A stretch of DNA of 64,000 nt from contig CM072802.1 in the NCBI GenBank assembly GCA_037013495.1, forward strand, positions 59,725,275 through 59,789,274. Reading direction: 5' to 3'. Origin of the DNA: Hippophae tibetana (lineage: Eukaryota > Streptophyta > Magnoliopsida > Rosales > Elaeagnaceae). The position numbers and the translations under genes were made by a program. Of this stretch, positions 47,861 through 58,462 are shown piece by piece (the first letter of the stretch is position 1; the number at the start of each line of letters is the position of its first letter). Below the pieces are notes generated by a model, which ran no database searches, was not told the origin of the DNA, and saw nothing but the letters and a program-made list of their open reading frames with translations.

Positions 47861-48779
47861 ATTTTAAAACATGATTCTATCTCAAATTGAATTAGTTTAT
47901 TACTATATTATTGTCACTCTTTAAAACTCTTTTAATTGATTGTATAAACATAATAGTAATATTTTTTTGGCTTAGTTCTTCAAAATATTTTATTTAAACA
48001 AACCAAAGCACATAAATTTATCAACTACACAAGGGCATTATTCGCTTCATTTTAATCTCTTTCTCTTGGTTTGAAAAAACCATTTAAGTAGGCCTTTTCA
48101 TTTAGTTAATTTATTAAACATTTTTTGGTTGTATTTGATTGATTAATAAGGATATAATATTTATGATATTGTGCTTAAACTGATTGTTCTAGGGTTACTA
48201 GTTGATTTTAACTTATCTGATTTATTACTATATCATATAGTTAGGGTTATTCATTATTAAATCTACTCTAGGGAACACACTTATACTTGTGTTATTGTGC
48301 CAAGATTTTAGATACTGGTTGAATAGATTCGATTGCTTGTGTGACTAAAGTTGTCAAAATATTGGTCCAGATTCGAACAATTTTTTTATAGAGACTATGA
48401 GAGAAAGTGAAGGCTTTAAAGTAGATTAATTGGGGGCTTTACCTTGGTAGTTAGTTTGAGTTCTAGCCTTGTAATTGAACATTATTTTCATAGTAGATAT
48501 TTAGGTGGTCTGATGGACTAGTGGTTTGCCTCTTAGATCATTGGTGTGGCATATGTTATTTTCACCTCAAAATCTTGTGTGTTGATTTATATTTCTACAT
48601 TATTTTATTTACATGTAATTGCATGCTTTACCATCTGTAAAAAATTTATATGTCATTATTCCATTGATTATCTAGTGACCTCTCTAACTATTTATATATG
48701 TAACTAAATAGAACTTTTCATCTCCACCACATATTTTTTAAGAAAATAGTAAAAGTTTCCATTAGAGGAACTTTGTAAA

Positions 48780-50200
48780 ATCAAGAAGTTCTTGAACCCA
48801 ATTTCAAATATGATGAATGAGATACTAAAGACAATTGTTATGAGTTGGATCCACAGTTTGTTAACTCAAAACTACCTTAAATATCTGATTACCAAGGGGA
48901 AGATACATTTGCTGCATATTTGAAGGCTCTAGCAAAAGTTTTCTCTGATAACTCTTAAGCACAACTTATGTAGTTAGATGGCAATTATAGACAATACAAA
49001 AAGGCTCACTACCTATAAAAGGTTACATCAATACTATAAAAGGCTTGATTGATCACATAATATCCGCTGGTTTTGATAATTGGGATAAAGAGAAAATATT
49101 GTATATTCTTGAAGGTTTAAGAGGTGTGAGTACAACTTTATCATCACTAACATTACAAAAAACAAGTTATGTGGATAAGGTTTTCAGGGCTCTAAGGATT
49201 CATGAAAAACAACTTAGCATTAAAATGGAACTAATATAAGACTAGTTCAAGCAAACATTGTAAGATTTAATTCCCGGTCCTTTGCTTTAAAATCCAAGTA
49301 AAATCAACCTTGTAATAACAATTACAATAATGCATAAGGATAGAACTACTAGAATCACAATAAAAAATGGGTATGGAAGAGGCAAATGTAGTTCAAAGTA
49401 TAAGGGCATATGCTAGATTTGCAAGAAGCAAGGACATAGTGTAGGTAGGTATTATTTTCGTTACTTCACTTCAGTTAACTCTTCTAATAATGGTAACAAT
49501 AATAACGTACGAATCTCCTCAAGTATATATTTCTCAAATGAATGACTCTACACAGTTTGAGAACTCTTCTCAGGAGCCTTAAGATTCTTATAGTTCTAAT
49601 CAAAATCAATATTCTCATAACACATCACTTCATTTGGAAATTATGATTTTTCTCATATGGCTTTCTTTGACCCTTTTATTAGTAACCATAAAAACTTGTT
49701 GATCAGTCTTGGTATCTTGATTAACACAGTCTGAGAACTCTTTTCAATAGCCTCAAAATTCTCATGGTTTTAATCAAAATCAAGATTCTCATAACACATC
49801 ACTTCATTTAGAAATTTTGTTTATTCTCCTATGGCTTTTGTTGCCCCTTCTATTAGTAACCATAAAAACTTGTAGATCAGTCTTGGTATCTTGATGCAGG
49901 TGCTAGTCATCCCTTGGTAAGTGATAAAATTATTTTTTTCCAATCTAGTGTCCTATATGGGTACTGAAGCTGAAATGATTGGAAATGGGACCACCGTCCT
50001 TATAGCCTCATTTGAAGCTACTGTGTTGAAAGTTGGTCATCAAGAGTTGAATTTTTGTAATATGCTCCTTTTTCTTTATTTGGTCAAGAATCTCACCTCT
50101 ATTAAGTAATTGTGTGCTTATAATGATATGGTGGTTTAGTTTTTTCTTCAAACGCGTTTCCATTAAAAATTTGAATAGTAATAAGTTGGTGCTTGTTAGA
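48780..50200 (+). pseudogene. Ty1/copia gag and protease remnant
   Basis: 49045-49239 reads MIDHIISAGFDNWDKEKILY, ILEGLRGVSTTLSSLTLQ, the UBN2 gag end. About 49380-49480 gives GRGKC, then CKKQGHSVGRYYF, a zinc-knuckle remnant lacking its last Cys. A 174-bp in-frame duplication (49551-49724 / 49725-49896) repeats QNQ.SHNTSLHLEI. 49870-50110 is the protease, WYLDAGASHPLVSDKI with an MIGNGTTVLI segment. Stops throughout. The protease half belongs to the segmental duplication shared with 22080-22310. Confidence 0.8.
49551..49896 (+). repeat. 174-bp tandem duplication, 2 units
   Basis: Both units start CACAGT(T/C)TGAGAACTCTT and end TCTTGGTATCTTGAT. 174 is a multiple of three, so the copia frame was preserved by the event. 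Confidence 0.9.
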
Positions 50201-50232
50201 GGTTTGATCATGACTTTTACAAGTTAAATTGG

Positions 50233-51290
50233 CATTACTATAATAAAAGGCATTTAAGTTGGCATTTAAATTCAGTTATAAGTAAAAATTGACTTATAAT
50301 GAATCTTGAATAGGTAAGCTATTAGGCAATGTGCGGCTTGGCCTTCTGATCAAGTTTAGCTAAATTTTGATATGATACTATTTATTTTTACATAAAATAA
50401 AACTTAAATACATTCTTTATTTTATTATTCTATTTTTTGTGTTACTAATATGATTATATTTTTTGTCTATTATATCAAAGTTGGTAAGTAGCTCAAATTT
50501 AAGAGATGCAAAAGAAATATCTTGGGGTAAATCTATATCAAGTGGACAATCATCGTGCATCAAGTTATTTAAGAAGAAGTTGTGGAAAATATATAATTAT
50601 GAGTATGCTAATTCCTCCAGGTATATCTAATATTATCATCGGACAATCTTATATATTGATTGAGTACATATTATAGTTATTTGAGTTTCAAATAATTGAT
50701 TTAAGTATAATTCAAGTACGGAAATGTGACACCTCAATCACTAATAGCTTTCATTTATGTAGAGCATATGATTATCTTTATATTACTTAATTAATTATAT
50801 ATTTTATTTTATATAGGGCATGTTATTATCCACTTGAAGCTAATCACCTATCATATCTATTGGTGTTTTATGATTCATCTTTTATTAATCAATATCAGGA
50901 GAAGGATGCTAACACAAAAATGAAACAATTATGCGATAGAGCATTAAAACTTCAAAGAAATCAAGTTAATACTTCCTCGGCCATTAAAGTTTGAATAAGG
51001 TGAAGATCATTGAATGTTGGTAATTCTTGATCTATATTGTAATCATGTTTTGTATTGTGACTTGATTTTGTAGCATTGAATGAAGATTATAAAATATTTT
51101 TTCAAATGTAAGATTTATAACTAGCTATTTTTCTTCTATTGTTCATATTATGTGGTCACAAGAAGAATCATTGTAAGAATAATATGATGATATTATGAAA
51201 TAGCAGTATATACCATTATTATATGCTTATCTTGTAAATAAAAACACATGTAGTAAAAGATATATACAATTTCATATTTAGTATACCATG

Positions 51291-51321
<31 letters not shown>

Positions 51322-51653
51322 TTCCTTATATTTAATCATCTTGTAATTAAGTTAGATTTCTATATATGTATTGTATGTACATTATTTTTTTGTTATAACT
51401 TGGTTGTGAAGTAACTAATATCCAATCTTTTTAACTTTATAGTGAATAAAAGGTTTTAAAAACCTTTAAAATATATTTTGGCTGTTAGTAGAAAATAACA
51501 AAAAATATGTTTAGGAGTTATGTTATTTTAAGTTAGTTATTGCATAGTCTCGACTTTAACTTTTTAAGTTCTCTCTACCATAGAACTAAATTAAAATTAA
51601 AATTGGGTCCTATAAATCAAGTGACTTAAAATTTAAAGTCAGTCCCAATATAG
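50233..51653 (+). mobile_element. Non-autonomous CACTA element copy D
   Basis: Duplicate of copy C: left end CATTACTATAATAAAAGG, right end CAATATAGTG cut by the LTR at 51654. Same interior remnants, with QLCDRALKLQRNQ at about 50930-50970. Because flanks match too, it came with the segmental duplication, not by its own transposition. Confidence 0.75.
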
Positions 51654-53142
51654 TGATGAAACAAATTGTCATCGGGTTAGCAATATCGATTTTACAAATA
51701 CTTTGGTTTTATATAACTCTCGCAAGTATATGAATCATTTTATAACCTATTGAACAAAATCGACATCGAGTTAGCAATACCAGTTTTGTAAATACTATGG
51801 TTTTATATTTGTAAAACTCTCGAAAGTGTATGAATCATTTTATATAAAATGACAAGTATACTCTCAAGGTTGATCTATAGAAGAAATATATGTGGTTTTT
51901 AATTATTTATTCAAACTTTTAAAAACAAAATTAAATCTTAAACATCCTATCACAATATTTGTTTTGTGTTTCATATTCTAATAACATAAAAAATAAACAT
52001 AGATATGGATTTAATAAAAAATTATGCAAATTTTTATCATTCATAATAGTGGAGTATTTATAGATATAATAATTAAGCTAATTATGCTTGCTCATATTAT
52101 TTAGGTTATTAAAGAAATAAATTGATATTTATTGATTTTCTCTTTTTTTATATAAATACCACATTTGGTTGGGTTAGATATTCTTTGTTAATTAATCAAA
52201 TCAATGAACACTTATGAGTGTGGTCGATAATTAATTTGGTTAATTAAATTAATTCTTTTTTTTAAGAAATTGAAAATGAACCATTTAAGTGACACCTTTG
52301 GTGGGGTTAGACGTTTTAAACTTTATTCAAGGTATCCAAATTAAAGCTAAGAATTAAATTATCCGAGTATTAACTTTCAAGTTTTAAAATCATTACTAAA
52401 AATATGTTGTCAGTACATTTTTGAATAATAGTTCTTATAAAACTTTTGAAATAGAGCTTTAATCTAACTAATGAGTGATTATACCTTAAAAGAATCCTTG
52501 CGAAACTTTGATATTAATTCTATTTCTGTAAAACCTTTAAACAGATTTGTATTTCTCTTAATTGAATCAAAAACTATAAATTTAAAAAATCATAACTAGT
52601 TCTTCTCAAAAAGAGTAGAACTTTAAAATTAAAAAAATTAAAAATAAAAATTAAGAAAGCATTCTAGAGAGATTTTGAGGGGATGATTTTTAAAATGAGG
52701 GAAAAGGTCCTATTATAGGTGCAAAAGGCTAAAAAAGTATGAAAATATCTCAAAAATTGATCTTGGATGCGTTTGGACATGCTGGCAAGCATATGAGGGC
52801 ACTATCGTGTGCGACTGGGTGTGAGTGGATGAGATTTGGGCGGGATGGGAATTGCCGTGTGCAGGACTTGGTGGATGCGCACGAGACAGGTTGGGCATAC
52901 GCGTCACATGTTCATGGTTTCTCATAAGACAAGCAAGACTTTGCATTGTGCGTGCGATGCATGTGTGAGCGTCAGCGACTTTGGGCATTTGTTTTTATAT
53001 TTTTGACCGTTTTGACTTATTTTGTCCAATTTTTCAATTTTTTTACATTTTCCTTATTTTTTTCTCAACATTTTTGTGATGTATTGCCTCTAGTATTTTT
53101 CAAGTCTTTAAATTATTTTTAAATGAAAATACTTGAAAAATA
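51654..53142 (-). repeat. 3' LTR of derivative 1, duplicate (copy G), truncated
   Basis: Starts TGATGAAACAAATTG. The end is removed by the deletion at 53142. It has the same duplicated first ~100 bp as copy B. Confidence 0.85.
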
Positions 53143-54405
53143 ATACCGGTGCATCCATCATGTTCATCATTAAAGTCCACACAGAAAAATCATTGTGAAC
53201 TTATAATATCTCAACAAATATTTTTAGTTTTAATAATTCTAAAATTGTTCACATGCAATTAAACTAAAATATACAAAACAAATTAAATAAATAAAACAAA
53301 TAAAAGAAAATGATTTAAAATGATAGATTGCCTCTCATCCAACGCTTAATTTAATATCTTAATAAGATGTAACTTACGGGTTTCATTTTAAGTAAACTCA
53401 TTGTTCACACATCATTAAGTCAATCAAACCTACATGTAAGACAAGTTTTTCTACCTATACTTTTTAAGTCATGCCTTAAGGATTTTTAAAATTTTATTTA
53501 CTTAAAACTAGGAACATGATTGTGGGTTTTAGATAAACTACTTCTAGGTGTAAGTTAAATAACTAAGGCATCAAAACACATTTATACTTAGATCTAACAA
53601 AACAACTACCTCTTTTTTGTCATAGATTATGATTAAAAACTTCTAAATTTTGTAGATAATTTCAGGAATTGTTTTTAAAACTAATCTAACACTAATTATT
53701 AAAATAAATACTAAACAGGAAAAATAAAAAATTAAGTAAAAGAAACAGACAAAAGAAAATACTAAAAGAAAAACAAACAAATTAAAAGATAAAAATAAAT
53801 TTAGTAAAATAAACAAAAGAATAAAAAATATAATTATACAAATTTTATAATATATACAATACAAATAACTTTTAAACATATTTTTATACATATAAATATT
53901 ATATAATAAATAAAAGGAATAACCTAAGTTAAGAATTAAGTTAATATTTAAAAAAATAACTAAGTATTGTTTTTAGAGCCCATTTCTTAAATAAATAATA
54001 AATAAACGAAGTTCAAAATAAAATTAAAATTAATATTTTATTTATTTATTTATTACAAAATTAAAATTAAAACTAAAAATAAAATTTAAGAATTAATTTT
54101 TTCAAATTAAAATTAAAAGTTAAAGTTAAAAATTAATTAAATGTTTTTAATAAATATTTTTTATTAAAAACAATAAAATTAAAAATTAAAACAAATAAAA
54201 TTAAAAAATTAAAATTAAATGAAAATCCAAAGTTCAAAGTTGAAATTTAATTTTTTTTTCTTTTAATTGTTTTTAATTTTGTAATTTTTTTTAACTCAAA
54301 ATAAATAAATAAAAATTCATAATTATTTACAACAAAAAAGGTTTTCAATTTTTTTATAAATAATTCAAAAATGCTATTATTACCGCTACAATGGAGCCAA
54401 AAACT
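53143..54405 (-). mobile_element. Interior of derivative 1, duplicate
   Basis: Motif GATTGCCTCTCATCCAACGC at about 53335, AT-rich low-complexity leader, primer site on minus at 54382-54399 (TGGCTCCATTGTAGCGG). No coding frame. Confidence 0.75.
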
Positions 54406-54520
54406 TGATGAATAAAATCGGGATCGGGTTAACAATACCGGTTTTGCAAATACTTTAGTTTTATATTTGTAAAACTCTCGTAAGTATACGAATCATTTTA
54501 TAAAAAAATGATAAGTATAC
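54406..54520 (-). repeat. Start of 5' LTR of derivative 1 duplicate, interrupted
   Basis: TGATGAATAAAATCGGGATC to AAGTATAC, then the terminus of another Athila element begins. The remainder should lie beyond the window. Confidence 0.8.
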
Positions 54521-56551
54521 TGATGAACGAAAACCGGCATCGCCGATCTTCGCAAATACTTTGGTTTTAATATTTATAAAACTCTCGCAAGTGCACGAAT
54601 CATTTCGAAGAAAATGATAAGTATACTCCCAAGGTCGATCTAAGGAAGGAATGTATGTGGTTTTTAATTTATTATTCAAACTTTTAAAAACAAAATTAAA
54701 TCCTAAACATCCTGTCACGATAGTTTGGTTTTTGTGTTCCTAATCTAATAACATAAAATCAACATATATACAGATTAATTAAATATAGTCTAATAACATA
54801 AAAATAAACATAGATACAAATTCAATAAATAATTATCTAAAAATAAACATATATACGGATTCAATAAATATTCATGCAAATTTTTATCATTTATATTAGC
54901 GGAGTATTTATGGATATAATAACTAAATTAATTATGCTTGCTCATATTAACTAGGTTATTAAAGATATAAATTGATATTTTATTGATTCTCTCTTTTTTA
55001 TATAAATACCACCTTTGGTGGGGTTAGATATTCTTTGTTAACTAAACAAATCAATTAACACCTATGGGTGGGGTTGATAACTAATATGCTTAATTAAATT
55101 AATTCCTTTTTCTAAGAGATTGAAAATGAACCATTTAAATGCCACCTTTGGTGGGGTTAGACAATTTAAACATTATTCAAGGTGTCCAAATTAAACTTAA
55201 GAATTCAATTATCCGAGTACTAACTTTCAAGTTTTAAAACCACTATTGAAAACATGTTGTCAATACATTTTCACATAATAATTCTTATAAAAACTTTTGA
55301 AATAGAGTTTCACTCTAACTACCGGGCGATTGTACCAACAAATAAAAGAGCACTACTCTAAATTAGACCGGATAACTAAACCTTAAAATCTAATTTTCGG
55401 GTTTAAGTTTGTAATGAAAAACAATATATTTCTCTCTAACATTCTTAATATAAAATCTTGAATAAAAACAAAATCAATTCATTTTAAAGATTTTTACCTA
55501 TTTAATATTTCGCAAGCATAACAACGTCGTTATTACATCATTTTTACTAAACAGCTAGCATAGTTAAATTTAACCACAGACAAGTTGAATATAACATGTA
55601 AGAATAAAGCATAAAAATAACTGTAAAGAAAATAAAATCCTTACAGAACTTCGACGCTATTCCCGTTGCTAGAAAACCTCCGAGCGGAATTTGCACTTCC
55701 ATATATTGAATCAAAAATCTAAATTATTACAAAAACATTACAAGTTCCTCTCAAAAAGAGAAGAACACTAAACCTAAGAGAATTGAACTAAAAACTAAGA
55801 GAAAAACTAAGAAAAGCTTAGAAACTTAGAAAGAAACTAAGAGAAACTAAAAACTAAGAAATGAGAGAAAGAAAGGAGAGAGAAGTGAGTTTTGAAGGTG
55901 TGGTTTGAAGTGAAGGGAAGGGAGGTATTTATAGGTGAGGATGGAGAGAAAAAATGAGTAAAACAATGTTAAAAAAATATTAAAAAATGTAAAAACGCGT
56001 ATTGGAATTGCTGATGTCATCAATGACGTCAGCATGACGTCACAGGGGCGGCTGCACGTGAAAAATGGGGCGAAAACGCGTTGGGCGCGCGGAGGGGGGC
56101 TGCTGGGGCGCTGCGCGCGCGCGCTGGGGCTGTCGCTGCGCGCAGCTCGGCGCGCGTGAACAGTGCCAGCGCGCGCGGGCGCGCGCGGAATGGGGCGCTG
56201 GGGCGCGCGCGGCTGGGCGCTGGGCTGCGCGCACGGCTGGGCTGCGGCGCGCAATTTCAGTCTTTTTGACATTTTTGACCTTTTCGACCCATTTCGTCCG
56301 ATTTTTCCATGTTTGTTGACCTTTTCTCACTTATTTGTTGATATATTTGTGATGTATTGCTTCAAATATTCCTCTTTGAGTCTTTACATTGCGTTTTTAA
56401 GCCAAAATACCTGAAAAACAATAAAAATACCCGTGATTCCGAAAAAGACAAATTTATATAAATATATGATAAAACATATAAATATATGTATTTTTAATCA
56501 ATTAAGGTACATAAAATCATGGTTATTTTAGTGCTTTTTGAGCACTCATCA
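54521..56551 (-). repeat. 3' LTR of Athila element (copy H)
   Basis: 2031 bp, TGATGAACG to GAGCACTCATCA. In sense orientation: U3 56551 to about 55934, TATA 55933-55926, then a very long R-U5 of about 1.4 kb. It contains three CCACC/GGTGG-type hairpins (55009-55021, 55059-55070, 55142-55154), a CpG-dense block (56070-56255) and TTGAC-type repeats (56266-56288). Confidence 0.93.
55926..56060 (-). promoter_or_regulatory. LTR promoter of the Athila element
   Basis: Sense order: G-box CACGTG (56055-56060), TGACGTCA (56035-56042), TGACGTCA (56024-56031), TGATGTCA (56012-56019), then TATA box CTATAAATA (55926-55934). The 11- and 12-bp steps place the three sites on one face of the helix. Known family binding: plant bZIP (TGA-type) factors bind TGACGTCA and bZIP/bHLH factors bind CACGTG. 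Use by this element is inferred. Confidence 0.65.
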
Positions 56552-56588
56552 CAACCCCCAACCAGCTTCTTGCTAGTCTCTTAGCAAG
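56552..56588 (-). promoter_or_regulatory. Polypurine tract and adjoining hairpin
   Basis: Sense strand reads GGTTGGGGGTTG right before the LTR: the plus-strand primer. 18 bases further in, CTTGCTA (56569-56575) and TAGCAAG (56582-56588) form a 7-bp stem with a 6-nt loop, kept exactly at 25522-25541 and in altered form at 37519-37540. Confidence 0.75.
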
Positions 56589-58462
56589 AGAAGCGATAAA
56601 AGCTAAAAATTAAACTATCCTAAATCACTTTCGTGGATTGAAACGGTTGCATTTAGCCTATGCAACAAGCCATGAAACCCCTAGGTTGCCCTAGTGGACG
56701 AGTTTGAGTCTCGTGAGGGTTTTCAGTAATGATACCCACAAACATTGAACTAAATGTAAAAAGAAAAACAAACAAAACAAAAATTAAAATTACAACACAA
56801 TCAAAAATTAATTTAAAAAGAAAACAACATATCACAAAAATATCTCATACTTTTTAATCTCTTTTAAGATCATAATTGAAATCTCAAGCATAAGTTATTT
56901 TAATCTCTTTAAACAATCATGATTTTATTATAATAATTAGTCGAAAATCATTTTCATATTTCATTTCAAAAATGTATCAATTTAATTTTACCCAATTTCA
57001 GTGTCATGAATCAGTATTCGCTTCGACTCTATTCCTCACAAGTCAATACTCTCAAAGCACTGAATCCTATGGGTTCAAACACTCATACTAATTTATATGC
57101 GAAAGAGTTGATGTATAGAAATGAACTAATATGTTCGCATATGTATAAAGAATAAAGGCTCAAAGTGTTATTTTAACATTGATCTCATGAAAGGAATCGA
57201 ATGTATAAATTATAAAGTTATCATATACAAAAATTATTTTCATGCATAAATCAAACTCATTAAGAAAGAATTTCAAGATATATGCTTTTACAAATGAAGA
57301 AATTGCAATGACTTTTTAGGGAATTACTTCCTATATCTTTCTTTTGTAATTAGCCTTTACTCACAACTTTGTAGGCAATGTGGGTCATAGTATGTAGATG
57401 ATACTATTTTTTATCTCTCTATTTTTTTTTATTTTTTTTTTCTGTAGATATTTTTCAATATATGTATTTTTTAGAGAGTCAACCCATGTACAGATTGTAC
57501 ATTTTTTTGGATTTTGGTGAGTGGTTAATTTTGTGTCTTTTCTGTTTGATCTCGGTTTAGGTAACCCCAGATATGTCTTTTTGTTTTTGTAGCAGTCATG
57601 CATGAATGAGATATAAGCATATACTATCAATTTCTACTCAAATCGTTTAATCTAAACAAAAAATAATAATAAAAAATATATGATACTCTATTAAGATGAA
57701 AAAAATTCATACATTCAATGCTAATACCTATAGAGATCATCTAAACTTTTTGAATAAATAAGAAATGTGTTTGGAGTAGAAAAAATATATATTTCACTCT
57801 GAATAAAAGAAATTAGGCTCAAATTATATCTCACAAGGGTAGTCTCCACTAAAACAAAATTCATAAATACCGATTTTGGGTTTAATCTAATTTCCACATT
57901 TTATCAAGAAATACTAGTTATGACAAAAACTAACTAATTATCAAAAATAATTACACAATATTTCATGATATGTTTTCAAAAATTAATCTAACAGTACCAA
58001 AGACTTAACTATTTACTTAAATTTGATTTAAAGAAATGATAAATTTTTGTGAGAATTTTTTTTATTTTTTTATTTTTATATATATAGCATGGTAACTTTT
58101 CACCACCCCCAACCTAGAACTTACATTGTCCTCAATGTAACAACTGCAAATTAAAGATAAAGAGAAAAGAGGAGAAAGATTACCTATTTCTTGAGAATGT
58201 GTAAGTAGTAATGAAGAAATGCAGGTGCATCCATCATATTCATCATTAAAGTGTATACAGACAGATCGCTATGAACTTCTAACATCTCAACAAATATTTT
58301 AGTTTTAACAAATTTAAAAATTATTCACATACAAGTAAACTAAAATAAACAATAAAATTAAGTAAATAAAACAAATAACAATAAAAAAAATTACCTAACA
58401 TGATGGGTTGCCTCCCATCCAGCGCTTAGTTTAACGTCTTAGCAAGACGTATCTTTTTGGTG
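56589..58462 (-). other. Non-coding post-pol region
   Basis: No frame of note; env-like ORFs found here in some Athila elements are absent. Holds a perfect hairpin TTACATTG-TCCT-CAATGTAA at 58121-58140 and, 13 bases past the pol stop, the motif TTGCCTCCCATCCAGCGC with hairpin ACGTCTT-AGC-AAGACGT (58434-58450). Confidence 0.75.

Larger units (their letters stand above)
39960..48720 (+). mobile_element. SIRE-like Ty1/copia element, decayed, with nested solo LTR
   Basis: A 5' LTR piece (39960-40769), a decayed primer site, gag (about 40930-42450), a long decayed interior, a polypurine tract AAAGGGGGAG at 45581-45590 and a 3' LTR (45610-48720, split by the solo LTR 45816-47554) share one orientation. 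The two LTRs match over about 800 bp (39965-40769 with 47880-48720). SIRE lineage is inferred from the gag type and the second zinc-knuckle-like CHK...H...YC. No protease, integrase or RT is readable. Confidence 0.75.
45610..48720 (+). repeat. 3' LTR of SIRE-like element, split by insertion
   Basis: 45610-45815 plus 47560-48720 make an LTR of about 1.37 kb once the solo LTR and one copy of GTATG are removed. Ends AGAACTTTTCA at 48720, as the 5' LTR does. It contains a dense run of GATCGATCGAG-like motifs on both sides of the insertion. Confidence 0.8.
49771..54520 (+). repeat. Segmental duplication, copy 2
   Basis: Counterpart of 21978-28690. It lacks about 1.7 kb (joined at about 53142, where the LTR end and following interior are gone) and the 70-bp repeat array (joined at about 53895). 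It is broken at 54521 by the Athila insertion. Confidence 0.85.

Noticed and set aside
53643..53891. 82-codon hydrophobic frame on -
   Set aside because: AT-rich low-complexity sequence translated as Phe/Ile/Leu; the duplicate region at 27590-27830 does not keep it.
56040..56414. Several overlapping Ala/Arg/Pro-rich open frames on both strands
   Set aside because: They arise from the GC-rich, stop-poor block of the LTR. Similar frames appear at the same place in the other LTR copies (33184-33571, 46932-47391), with composition driven by CpG repeats.
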